A stretch of 64,000 bases of DNA from Reticulitermes speratus (Eukaryota > Arthropoda > Insecta > Blattodea > Rhinotermitidae): assembly GCA_021186555.1 (NCBI GenBank), contig JAJKFL010000002.1, forward strand, positions 28,808,001 through 28,872,000, written 5' to 3'. Below the pieces are notes generated by a model that saw only the letters and a program-made list of their open reading frames with translations, was not told the DNA's origin and searched no databases. Shown in pieces: positions 53,650 to 64,000 of this stretch (its first letter is position 1; each line of letters starts with the position of its first letter). A program made the position numbers and the translations under genes.

Positions 53650-55433
53650 CCGAATAATATTTGGTAATGAGTACAGATCATTAAGTTCCTCGTTATGTAG
53701 TCTTCAGCTGTACACAACACGGTTAAGAATTGCTGTCCTGCATACCTAACAGGGTCATTTCGTAGCACGGTACAAAAGTAATGCTTTACTTCAGTCAGGA
53801 TCAAATAAGAATCAAACACACCAATACAGAAAACTCCGCACTCAGACCTCGCTCGGAACATCTGTGTACTTACAAAATATTAGAGAGTTGTAAGGGAAGA
53901 AAATATGGGTCCAACGAGTAAAAATATTTGCGTGATTATCTGAAACAAGCATTCGTATGTTCTTGGAATTAGCAAGATTCTCGACAATAAACTTGCTTAG
54001 TAGTTTTGAACAGGAATAATAATTTTCAGAAAGTTTAATAAAATAACAAAATCGATTCAGAAGATCGATCCTTAAACTTCGTGATGGCAACTTATGTCCT
54101 ATAAGAGCCCCAGTCATGTTAATGCAACAAGTACTGTTGTGTAAAAAGAGGAGCGTGTTCCAATGCAATACTGCACTGAGTTTACGAAGATAATGCCACA
54201 TTAACATGACAGTCTTCGGTCGTGTCGTCATATCCTGTGCTTCAGAATCAATCCCATAACTTGCTCGAAAAGAGCTCTCAGTAAAGAAACACGAAATGCG
54301 TTATAATTGAATAGGGCCTTCTTTTAAATTAGAAGGTAATCCTTTTCTTTTCATCACGGTTAGACGTCACACGTTCCCAGAAATTTCATTACATCTCGAA
54401 GTTTACAGCAGGCCTATTCTAGCTGAAAATCAGTACAATATCTTACTAAGAAAGGCTGAGAGCATATGAAATGTTGTGAGGTTAAGGGCGTATTTTTATT
54501 CAAGTTCCTTTCACGAATCTTCCGTTTCTGAAATTGAGCCTATGCGATTATTTTTGTCATATTAAAAGACAGCATTCTGTCATCTACAAACACAAAGCAC
54601 TAATAATTCTTTACGTAAATTGACTTATGTGACCAATGGAACACTAATGTTGTTTGCCTTCCGTTATAAAGAAGCAAATTCCATGCAGCAGTGTTCTTCT
54701 TGTTAAGCTAATTCACAAATTCACAAGAACAAGAAGGATGAGTACCATGTTAGCAGCAGATCGCTAGGGATTCTATCCTGGGCATTATGAATTCAGTGCA
54801 TACTCTCACACCACATTTATTTAAGATATAATTCAATGTTTTATAAAATCGGCACATAAAATATATTATAGAAAAACTTTAATGTCCGACTTTCAAAATA
54901 AATATCACGCACTATAAAATAGGTCTATGTTTCCAGTTCAACAATAGAAAATCATACCGGTACGGCAGAGGCATGCGTGTTCTCGAGTATGTAAATATTA
55001 GTCAGAAAATTAATATTACTGGGAGAAGATAAACTAAATTAAAGAATGGGGATATGAACTCCTGAAAATACTTCAGTAAATGTGGTTCCATGGGACTACA
55101 CTGTAGACAAAACATTATACCGCGGTGTTAATGTACGAGGGACATTTAAATGGCAGGAAGTAAAGCGTGTAAACAGTAACAGGGGGGAAAAAAATAGGAA
55201 AAGTGTACCTGCAGCAACTTGGCCGACCTTGCACCCACCACAGTGCTGCCAGATGTTTAAAGTAACGAGCAGAACCCCAAAACATAAGTGCGTGACGCAA
55301 AACGATCGATATGCAAATCCTTGAATGAGATTAAAGACTTCTGAATTAATGAGCAGTAAAGGAGCATGGAAAAAAAATTCATAGTAACTGAAAGGGTAAA
55401 CACCACGCGATAAGAGTCGAAGCGAGGACTTAC
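53650..55433. other. Anonymous DNA; intron if the exon at 55434 is real
   Basis: The 129-codon frame at 53842-54231 (minus) shows no recognisable domain. It would lie in the first intron of the candidate minus-strand gene. Confidence 0.35.
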
Positions 55434-55711
55434 CGAGATCAGGAATGGAACTGGACGGTTCCTCATGATGAGTCCGTTCCGATTTCACATCACTTCCGCT
55501 GGTATTACCATTGCTACGGGGCTTCGGGTGGTGGTGGCGGCGGAGGTGGGCGCATGGTGGATGAACCCGACGCAGTCCCAGGCGGAGAACACGTCGACGA
55601 GGACACGAGTGGCGTAGGTGTAATCGCAGAGGTGGGGATTCGAAAGTCTTTGGTATCCGGCATATCAGACGTGGAAGATGTCGTGGAGACATTCGACATT
55701 GTGGGCTGCAT
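55434..55711 (-). CDS. Candidate host-gene coding exon with splice donor
   Basis: The first ATG at 55711 (upstream in-frame stop nearby; alternative ATG at 55699 with context cacaATGT) opens a Ser/Thr/Pro-rich frame ending in MRPPPPPPPPEAP and a TAG at 55516-55514. The next frame continues 'SNGNTSGSDVKSERTHHEEP' and 'SSSIPDLG' up to a strong donor CTCG|GTAAGT at 55434/55433. The composition (low-complexity N-terminus of a regulatory protein type) is unlike the repeats around it. Either the exon carries a one-base break near the proline run (real or assembly error) or only one of the frames is used. I do not recognise the family. Confidence 0.35.
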
Positions 55712-56989
55712 TCCGACGTCGGCAGCGCCACGAACTGAGTGTTAATTGTTCCAAAATTATGTATCTGAACGGCACTGCTAAATTCAGTGCAGCAGTGCTT
55801 ACTGTTCAGTCGTCGTGTAGCTGGCGGCCTTCAAGTTCTGGATCCATATGCAGGACAGCATCGACATTGGAACAGGGCTCACAACAGGGCTTATATTTCT
55901 ACGCCTGAGTTCCTGCGAAAGATAGTAATTTCTTGTAATGTTACGGAATTACAAAAATGAGTATGAACTGTCTCGTCTCGATGTCTAATCATTAGACTTT
56001 CTTACAGAATCCACACTAACACATACATCCACACACAGCACATGACCGATCTCCGAAGCGGAATAATGTGGGAGTGAAATTGAAACTGCAGTTTTGATGC
56101 TCTTTAAAAGGGGAGGTCTCTCTGTAACGCGTTGGGATTTGACGGAATGCGCGTGCGTGGGTGAGGGGTTGTAGTTAAAAACTTCCCCCTCAATGGCAGG
56201 GGAATTTTGCTGGATAATAGGATGTCCTTTAACGCTGATACTTCTCAGTGTGAGGGGAGGTATTCTTTTTCTCCTCTACGTAAATTACGACGCACCACAT
56301 TACACTTTTACCTCACAGAGTTTGCGCCAATCAGATGAACATTTTAAAAATACATGGCGATTTAAACCCTCACAATCGAGCACAAGTTTCCACGGAAACC
56401 GAACTCGATTTTTTTGCGCGATAAGTCAGAGTAACATTTCAGCTGTCAACCTCTTGTACTGCACAAGACACATTCACTAAGTGAGCCATCGTCATGGAAG
56501 TTCTAAACGTTTCTCGAACACAAATTCACTATTCAAACACAACTGTCAGGCACTCGGCCACGCGTGCTGTTGGGGGCGGTTGTACTAGCAACGGATTGCG
56601 CAAGTTAAGTGCCGGCTAGACTGCGCGCAATCAAAATTGTTAGCTGATAAGACTTGCGACTGCTGGTGTGCATGCGCCAACACTTACGAGTTGAACAAAC
56701 TACTGACCTTCACACACATTCGAACATCTAGCAGTACGACGATGTTGGTATCGTTTGTAGCACTGTACCACGATCGCTGAAAGCGCAAAAGGCAACTGAT
56801 ACTACAGCACGTATCTTCCAGTTTCGAAGATAGTAGCACAGTTCAACAACAGGAGGCAATTTCAGAACCAAATGACGGTCGTGGCCTTGTGTCACTTTCG
56901 CTTTCACACGGTTCCACTTTCCACTGCAAACGAACTGCACCACGCAACAATGGGATCTCAACAATCATAGATAAATTAAAGAATATCGT
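55712..56989. other. Anonymous DNA; possible 5' intron/UTR of the candidate gene
   Basis: No repeat recognised. Moderately CpG-rich around 56560-56640. No frame of note. Confidence 0.35.
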
Positions 56990-57250
56990 GAACGATGCGT
57001 GCGACGTCGACGTCTGTTGTAGTAACGATGATGGCCTGACCTAGACGACGGCGGGCGAGAGAGATGTGCGCGCCGAGCATCGTGTGCTGTCGGTCGTGCT
57101 CGGGCCCCTGCTCGGGGAATTTTCAGCAGTGCTTTGGCCTTGTCCTTGAACGCGGCTCCTGAACCCGTGCCGGGTTGGCGCGGGGAACGCGGGGGGGCGG
57201 CGGTCAGCCCAGCAATCGATTGTTGGGCGCTCCCGCTTACTTACCCTGCA
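56990..57250. promoter_or_regulatory. CpG-rich stretch, possible promoter
   Basis: Frequent CG dinucleotides ('gcgacgtcgacgtc', 'gacggcgggcgag', 'gtgcgcgccgagc', 'ggttggcgcggggaacgcgg') in an otherwise AT-rich, CG-poor window. It lies about 1.3 kb upstream of the candidate minus-strand exon. No TATA box or initiator could be assigned. Confidence 0.35.
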
Positions 57251-58539
57251 GGGCTGCGTAACAAAAGTCGGACAACCGACTGTTTAGTTTACGGCGAATT
57301 TAAATACAGACATATATGCAATCGTTTGCAGGAAAAAAGGATATTATTTTATATTGCTTAAAGTAAGTGTAGGAGGAACAGCGTATCAGCCTCCAAACTA
57401 GATAGTAAGCCAAAGGTGACGCTTGATGTAGCAAATGCTACAGTTTGGTATCGGCTGAAGTGCAGGCGTGAGTTCAAACTGGCTCGTCGTTCAGCCACAT
57501 TAGTCGGAGGAGGTTTAATCCCCAAGCCCACATTATCAGTTAAAGGCACATCAAAGATACGAGCCTCTGCCAAAGCACCACAGCATGAAAGAACGTATAA
57601 GGTGTGGAGGTAGTTCCGTAAGTTTTTGACCTTTGCTGTTTAAGGAAATGAGATGTCAACTTCACGGGGAACGGGTAGCACCATTGGATAGGATGTTTGA
57701 TATGACGGCGAAGAAATTATTTCTGTCTGTGCCAGGAGTTAAGCCACGATTGTTAAGTTGCTTTTCCTGGGCTACGCCAGCTCACATATGCGTGCTTAAT
57801 TGATCAGCGCTTTATATTTCTGGCTTCAATATCGCAATTATATGCCGCCTTTCTTTTAGAACAGCAGTAAAACAGCAGGCCACAACCACATCGATTTGTC
57901 CATGTGCCTCCAGCAACCCTCTGAGGAAACTGTCAACTGAACACAAGCGGTTATTAAAGAAAAACAAGGAGAGATGTTTTTTTCACTAGCCCGCGGCCTC
58001 CTCAGCCAGTAGGGACACTTACGTTGTCGAACGAGTCTTAAATTAAAAAGACTTAACTACGAAATTATAATTATACGTAAGCCTAAAGTTGCAATTCTGT
58101 CGTTTTCTGTCACAATATTGCAAGTCGTCTTCATAGTTACATATATGTACGCGAGATGGCAGTGACTGCCGGAAACACGTCATTTTGAAACACGCGAGAA
58201 GTGCATACCTATGCTTCGATTGGTATTTAGGCTGCGAATTTTGTTGGTAAAAAATTGTCGGTAGTTACAATGGTCGCTTGTTCCCCCAAGCGGTCTTCCA
58301 AGAATTCCTGATGTTTATGACATATATATTCAGTGCAATTGTGATTTCATAAGATTCTAAAGAGTTATTATAAAAAAGAGTGAAAATTGTGGCTACAGAC
58401 AAGAGAGCTATAAAATTTTCCTTTTGATATTTTCAACGTGCTTTTGTAATGGCGTTGATATAGGTGTAATTCAGTTTCTAAAAATGTTGCCTTTTTTCGA
58501 ATCTGTGTCTAAAATATGTCAACTCTGATATGAATGAAG
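57251..58539. other. Anonymous DNA
   Basis: Overlapping short frames on both strands (57358-57613) are unassigned. Confidence 0.4.
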
Positions 58540-58760
58540 TGGGTCCCTGTCACTACGGCATGGCGCGTCCTCAGGTTGCGGATGGAGGAACGACCTCCGG
58601 ATATGGAGAGAAGCTGCGAATACATTCAATAAGCAGTCGCGGGCAGCCGACAAGGGGTGGTCCTCCAGATTGGGGGTTGGGCGAGGTGCTAACAACTCCT
58701 TACCGTAAAAAATTATCACGTTACGAAACATTTGACAAAGCCTCGGACCTGGACTGATTC
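58540..58760 (+). mobile_element. LINE 5'-region fragment (tentative)
   Basis: 'ctacggcatggcgcgtcctc', 'ggaacgacctccggatatgg', 'ggggtggtcctccagattgg' and 'gggttgggcgaggtgctaac' resemble text I associate with the 5' part of a repetitive insect LINE. This rests on memory and no endonuclease frame is present here. Confidence 0.35.
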
Positions 58761-58879
58761 TTTGGTACAACTTTGATATGAATAGAACAGGACCAAAATT
58801 TTTGATTTCCACTTCCGTGACAGAAAACTTTTTTTTTTTGTGGCGAAGGGCCCCGCAGCAGATGCTATTGACGCACCAC

Positions 58880-59112
58880 AGCCTTGAGGCTTTTTGTGCA
58901 ACCCTGTGATAAAGATGATTAGTTCTTTCGTTTTTCCGTGTAATGGAGCACCGGTGGAATGAAATTGACAGGGGAAAACCGAAGTACTCGAGGAAAAACC
59001 TGTCCCAGTGCCACTTTGTCCACCACAAATCCCACATGGGCTGACCCGGGATCGAAACCGGGCGTCCGCGGTGAGAGGCCGGCGCTAACCGCCTGAGTCA
59101 TGGCACGGCCAC
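58880..59112 (-). mobile_element. SINE family 5
   Basis: Minus-strand head 'gtggccgtgccatgactcag', 'gcggttagcgccggcctctc' and B box 'cccggtttcgatcccgggtc', then 'ggcactgggacaggtttttc' and 'ccaccggtgctccattacac'. Colinear with 51760-51995. The 172-codon frame 58519-59037 that crosses it is not a gene. Confidence 0.8.
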
Positions 59113-59732
59113 GACAGAAAACATTACTTTTAATCCACGTTATGTTCTATCAGGTTCCTTGTATTAGGTGAAACATCAAATGAAAAAAATCGCGGTGGAC
59201 TCAAGGCGAAGGCGATTTGAGATGATAGCATTGTAAGTTTAACTGAATTGAGGATATCTGTGTACAAAGTTCCAAATACATATAGACCCAAAAGAAGAAG
59301 AAATAACAAGTATGTGTAGAAGACTAATTAAGGGGAGAGTGATGGACCAGTTGGTACTTTTCGCCGAATAATGTCAGGCAGGTAAAAAGCAACGGAGGAT
59401 AAGATTGGCCTGATGTGTAGCAAGCACGAGACCTGTAAACATATGCAAGAAATTTTGTTAGAAAACGTGAAGAGATGCGAACACTCGGGAGACCTTGATG
59501 TAGATTAGAAGATAATATTAAAACGAATCCTAGAGAAAGAAGGTGTGGCGTAAACTGGTTTTAATTGCGTCGCGATATGGTCTACTGGCCTTATCCTTTA
59601 CCAGTTAAGCAGTCGTCAGCTATTCAAGGTAAACGCAGTGTGTCGTGGGCGAAGCGGACAAAGTGTAAATTAGCGTGGTTCAGGCGGACAGCAGAAGTGA
59701 TCCGTTTTGACATGTTACAGTATATTAACAAA
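59113..59732. other. Anonymous DNA
   Basis: No gene recognised. Confidence 0.4.
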
Positions 59733-60016
59733 GTTCATGTCAATTTTCCCTATGGCTCAACAGCCCCTTTTCGGGTGCCCAGGCCTCCTCATTTCGAGGT
59801 TTCATGATCACATACATTTGAGACACACCACATTCGGTAGGACTCCTCTGGATGAGGGACCAGCTCGTCGCAGAGACCTCTACCTGACAACACACAACAC
59901 TCACAAGAGACAGACATCCATGCCCCCGGTGGGATTCGAACCCACCTAGTAAGCGAGCGGCCGCAGACCCACGCCTTAGACCGCGCGGCCACTGGGATCG
60001 GCAGTTTATGTTAATT
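59733..60016 (-). mobile_element. SINE family 1 with about 13-bp target duplication
   Basis: The body is 59746-60003. Flanks GTTCATGTCAATT (59733-59745) and GTTTATGTTAATT (60004-60016) agree at 11 of 13. The head is on the right ('ccgatcccagtggccgcgcg'). The tail on the left corresponds to 'gctgttgagccat'. It lies just downstream of the MULE remnant. Confidence 0.85.
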
Positions 60017-60158
60017 ATTTACAATAATTCACATTTATTTATATAGCTTAACGTTTTTAGACATTTGTACAGATCATTTGATTTATCGTATTCTTCCACA
60101 GTTTTTTAACTTTATCCTCTTGTTTTATATAAGTCTTTCTTCCTTTAGGTTGTTGCTT

Positions 60159-61290
60159 TCATATAATGCTGTTCAGTTTGGAATTCAAACCCTCGACTGC
60201 ATTGTTGGTCCTCTGCCGATGCTTATTTATATTCCACATCTCGATGGCAGCATTCTCGTTCTCCATCCATTGTTCGACAATGTAATCGAGAAATAAGGTC
60301 AACTCCTCATTCTGTTGAACATTTTGCATGATCATAAACCAACCTTCTCCTACTTTATAGATAGTTAGGTATGTCAAAGCAGCACGCATTCTGCATGTGA
60401 GTAGGGCATGATCATTTTCTTTGCATTCCACCGTAAGACCAATATTTTGTATTTATCTCCACAGGCACTGATTAAAATGAAAGTTACAGCCAGTAATAAC
60501 AGAGTCTGGAAATACTTTATTTGCTGCAATTACGACCGCTCCTTCAAAATCGACTTCTATAATTTTTGACGACCAGAAAGAACACCAACATTTCAGCAGA
60601 GTTAACAAGTCATGATATGTTGCTCCTTTTTTATACGCTAAAAGTGCAAACAGAATCGGATATATTACAGTCAATGGCAACAATCACAAAAGTATAAACA
60701 CCAAGAACGCAGCAACTAAATACCGATTAAATCAAGTACACATTCACTATCTTCCTTAGCGAAGGCAAAAATTCTTTTTCCTGAGTCATCAGTATGATCG
60801 ATTCGAAGAAAGCGGGAGTTATTTGCCAGACGTAGAACGTCTTCCGAAGATACAATTTTCGAACTGTCTTCCGGATTTTGCTCAGTACCCAGAACGTTTC
60901 GCCGTTCTTTATACAGTCGAGTCTTAACATGATCATATTTTGATATTTAAGTTACCATGCCATACCGTTTCACGTAAGTGTCTGACAGTTCTTCCCGATA
61001 AACTGCATGTACAGGCACAGACACGTCTTCGCTAGCTCTCTTTCTGCAGTTATCCAGTTTTACTTTAACCTCCATTCCAACCAGGTTTGGAACGCAACTA
61101 TGGACGTTGTACTAAGGATGTCATACTGTAAAGTAGTTTTCAGCTTCCCTTTGCACTTACCGCATTTGTCTTTAACACTCACCCAACATATCAACTTCGA
61201 ATTTTTCCGACGAATTCGACACTGATATCCACTAAACGTCAAAGACGGTTTTCCCTTTCTCGTAGAAACTACTGCCATTTCACCAGCCAT
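60159..61290 (-). pseudogene. Decayed FLYWCH/MULE-type transposase
   Basis: Four conserved blocks in order on the minus strand. 61290-61060 is a FLYWCH-like zinc finger (VVSTRKGKPSLTFSGYQCRI, then ICWVSVKDKCGKCKGKLKT). Near 60860-60730, in a shifted frame, is NNSRFLRIDHTDDSGK. 60683-60453 is the MULE core part ('YHDLLTLLKCW', 'VDFEGAVVIAANKVFPDS', 'GCNFHFNQCLWR'). 60431-60159 holds 'WNINKHRQRTNNAVEGLNSKLN'. This matches the FLYWCH-MULE transposase family, which moves a DNA transposon. Frames are broken by stops and shifts, and the region with the first catalytic Asp (DGTF-like) is missing between blocks 2 and 3. Terminal repeats were not found. Confidence 0.78.
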
Positions 61291-62099
61291 GATTAACTCA
61301 TTATCTCGGCATACATAAATTGTTTAGAGTTTTAAAACTAATTAGCAAATGATGAAGACAAAACAGCGGGAAACCCAATACTTGTTTACGGCTGTGGGAG
61401 TGCGGTATTATAAAGTTTGAAAGATTCCAAGTCATTGTACGCGTTTGGTGCATTGCAGGTGTACACGCCTGCCGGAAGTTGTATTCTTTTTTATTCTTTT
61501 CCTTTTCAAAAAATTTTCCGCCTTAACCACGAAGCGTCTTTCGTGGCTGTCGCCCACTGTGCGCGTCGCCAACGTCTGCTGCATCTACTTAACCGTAGGC
61601 AGTATCTGCTTTTAATTGATAACTTTTCCAGGAACAGCTATCGTCGCAAGAGGCCAAATGTCCCAACGGGTATTTCAAAAGCAGTGTTTCCTCGAGTTGC
61701 ACAAAGGTCAGTAGACACGTACCCTGGCTAAACTCGCGTATGACCTTCCAACATTCATGCGACACGCTCATAATTACACCACGCTTTGTGACGGAAATTT
61801 AACCCACTTGATGCTGATCTTCCTTGGAAGAAATAAAAAAGATAACGTGCTCTCAATTCAACGACATCCACGCTCAACTTGTCTTCCCATCTGTGTACAT
61901 GCCAGATATCGGGATCTGAGATTCAGAGGCTAGATTGGTTTTTTCATTTCAGTTTCAAGCCATATCAAATATCAAAGATGGGAGGTAGGTTGGCTGTGAT
62001 CCTTTGAAGCTCCAGACTTTTCTGTTGTATCATTTGCTATCCTTTAATTTTATAAAGAGCCAAACGTGCGAAAGAAGTAAACTGCCACACTGCAGCTTT
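61291..62099. other. Anonymous DNA
   Basis: No gene recognised. The frame at 61417-61731 has no domain. Confidence 0.4.
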
Positions 62100-62530
62100 C
62101 TTATAGACACACCCCCATCTAGCTCCGGGATTAAAGAGACAGTACAGCTATACCTCTGGGCACGCGGTGGCGCAGTTGGTTGAGGCACTGCGCTACAAAC
62201 CGGAACGTCGCGGGTTCGATTCCCGATGGTGTCACTGGGATTTTTCATTGACATAATCGTTTCGGTCGCACAATGGCCCTGGGGTCCACTCAGCCTCTAA
62301 CAGAAATGAGTACCAGGAATCTTTCCTGGGGGGTAAAGGCGGCCGATGCGTAGGGCTGACAACCTTACCACCTTCATGTGCCGATTGTCTAAAAACCTGA
62401 GAGCCTCGACCTCCTGGAGCCCTAAGGGCCTGTCAAGGCCTGTAATGGGATTGCTTTACCTTTACCTTTACTGCTATACATCTACTCCCCTCTGAGCCTT
62501 CATGGCCTGTTCTAGGGTGAACTGTACCTT
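62100..62530 (+). mobile_element. SINE family 4 fragment split by a family-3 SINE
   Basis: Family-4 text stops at 62157 ('cccccatctagctccgggat', then 'agctatacctct') and resumes at 62473 ('gctatacatctactcccctc', 'gagccttcatggcctgttct', 'agggtgaactgtacctttca'). Confidence 0.7.
62147..62483 (+). mobile_element. SINE family 3 nested in family 4, 11-bp target duplication
   Basis: The body is 62158-62472, flanked by GCTATACCTCT and GCTATACATCT. The head 'cgcggtggcgcagttggttg', 'aggcactgcgctacaaaccg' and B box 'cgcgggttcgattcccgatg' is followed by the same body as 6579-6884. The tail is 'ttacctttacctttact'. It shows family 3 was mobile after family 4. Confidence 0.87.
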
Positions 62531-63562
62531 TCACTTTTTATAAATTATACACATAACGTTGAATTTTAGGATCTTTCTGAGTGAGGAACTCGAAGGAAGT
62601 TGTCGCGACCAACTTGAAGGACTTTTTTTTTTTTTTGGACATTTTCCTGGGCAGACTAAGAAAGACCACAAGAAACCATTGTAAGGAACACGATTTAAAC
62701 CCTGCATTTCCCAAACACGAAGCAGGGCTGCTATCCACTCGATCGATCCTCTTCAAACTGATATCGGAATAGCAGTAAAAACGCTCCTTCCAACATTTCT
62801 CCTAATTCACCATTCAGTATCACTTTCGATGCTAGAATGTGGACTACAATCTGCTATTAACAGAAGGACTGTAAATAATCACGCCAAAAAATTAAAAAAG
62901 GATGCCACCATTATCATGAGCGCCATTCCCTTCCTACAAATGAGAAATGAGCTGACTCTTCAAACCAGATCCTGTTTCTGTGTCTGCGTGTTTTTTGGGT
63001 GCATGCATGTGCAGGTCCAATCATTTCAACTTTTGAATAATTTGACTGATTCTCACGAAACTTGTTACAAACAATATGCCACTGAGGGACACGTAACAGC
63101 CGTGATTTTTATATCCTACAGTCAATAATAGCATACAGGCGGACGTGCGAACTTGTGAGACAGGACCGAGAAGAGCGTCTCTAAATTTAGTGCCTTCAGA
63201 TAAATAAAGGTAATGGGTCTGGGAGATATATATGCAGCTTTAATAGGGCCACATTTTTTAGTATCTAAGGCCACTTCTTGGCTGCTGTGCGTAGGTTTTG
63301 GTTTTGTGGTAGTAACAAATGAACCGCTGAAATTTTCTAAGTTTTATACTGAGATAGAACAGTATGAACTATTATTTGTAAGTAAACAATTACAAATATG
63401 GCGCCGATACGGAGCTATGTGATTATATCCGACATTTTATGGTATAGGGATACCGTACTTTTTAGACCTAAAGACTTCTTTACGAAAATAAATTTAAAAA
63501 ATAATGCATATATAAGTTTATTCACACCAAATACTGCACACCAATTACATATATTAATTCTA
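62531..63562. other. Anonymous DNA
   Basis: T run at 62623-62636. No gene recognised. Confidence 0.4.
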
Positions 63563-63565
63563 TAT

Positions 63566-63610
63566 ACTCCTACATGTTTCGGCTGACATTCTCAGCCGTC
63601 ATTAGGGAGT
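63566..63610 (-). repeat. Hammerhead-like / Penelope-like motif, best example
   Basis: The minus strand reads ACTCC-CTAATGA-C-GGCTG-agaatgt-CAGCC-GAAA-CATG-TA-GGAGT. ACTCC pairs with GGAGT (stem I) and GGCTG with CAGCC (stem II), with GTA at the cleavage position. Two departures from a canonical hammerhead are CTAATGA for CTGATGA and one extra C before stem II. Confidence 0.4.
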
Positions 63611-64000
63611 CCTCTTCTACAATTATTTATTGTATTTCCTCTTATTTGACTCAATAATGTAAAAATTATTGAGCACAGAAAATCAAATCCTGTTGTTTAA
63701 AGTAATAAATTTGCTGCCCTTTGTGCCCCTTGGACTCTGCCATCTGGGTCGGTCGCATCGTCCGCTGCGCCCTCCCGCCACCAGCTACGCCACTGGACCT
63801 AATTTGATGTACGATCCCGACATCTTCCTCTAGGATCTTAGGAGTCTCCTCTCTCAGACGTTCTTTCCGAGCACTTCCAGAGTGAAGTCAGAAAAGTTAC
63901 GGCTTGAGCTAGCGCCTTCGGTGCCTGTGATGCGGCAGTACAGGTTTCCAGCTATCTTCTTGCATATTAATTAATTTTATAAACTTAAATTTTAATTGTT
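63611..64000. other. Anonymous DNA to window end
   Basis: Nothing recognised. Confidence 0.4.

Noticed and set aside
53842-54231. 129-codon minus frame
   Set aside because: No domain, no splice context and no match to repeat families visible here.
55096-55731. 211-codon minus frame taken as one gene
   Set aside because: Its first part is Arg/His-rich text out of frame with the more protein-like Ser/Pro frame, and it runs through a strong splice donor at 55433. Only the exon candidate is kept.

Overview
This is eukaryotic, intron- and repeat-rich DNA that looks like a large insect genome. The background is AT-rich, there are no operons or bacterial-style genes, and tRNA-headed SINEs, LINE 3' ends, MITEs, simple repeats and satellites are dense. 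The SINE and LINE family styles remind me of cockroaches/termites (Blattodea). That is recognition from memory, not proof.

The centrepiece is one complete, env-bearing LTR retrotransposon (Metaviridae, errantivirus-like insect endogenous retrovirus) on the minus strand at 39182-48187. Its two 615-bp LTRs show no difference when read side by side, it is flanked by the 4-bp duplication CCAC, and it carries every expected part. In sense order these are: 5' LTR with a TATA box, a tRNA-Leu-type primer binding site, a strong splice donor, a 5' leader with four related stem-loop units, gag with two zinc knuckles and a 4x11-residue repeat, an in-phase GGGAAAC frameshift heptamer with a downstream stem-loop, protease, reverse transcriptase, RNase H/integrase, a splice acceptor 4 nt before the env start, a full-length baculovirus-F-like env, a polypurine tract and the 3' LTR. 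Only pol is broken: two single-base frame changes of opposite sign bracket the RT segment.

Left of the element (1-39 kb) I see no convincing host gene. This part holds a pogo-like MITE, at least five SINE families (several copies with clear target-site duplications), repeated 3' fragments of one LINE family, a 36-copy 29-bp satellite in which nearly every unit contains an ATTTGCAT octamer (28840-29884), several shorter tandem arrays (two of them interrupted by SINEs), and hairpin/foldback structures.

Right of the element (48-64 kb) there are more SINEs, hAT-like MITEs, a pre-miRNA-like hairpin (52592-52678), a possible host exon with a splice donor downstream of a CpG-rich stretch (55434-55711 and about 56990-57250, minus strand), and a decayed FLYWCH/MULE-type transposase (60159-61290, minus strand).

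The most interesting unexplained structure is the leader array at 46475-46980. Four diverged units keep their closing stems by matched changes and sit between the putative splice donor and the gag start, the position of a retroviral packaging signal.
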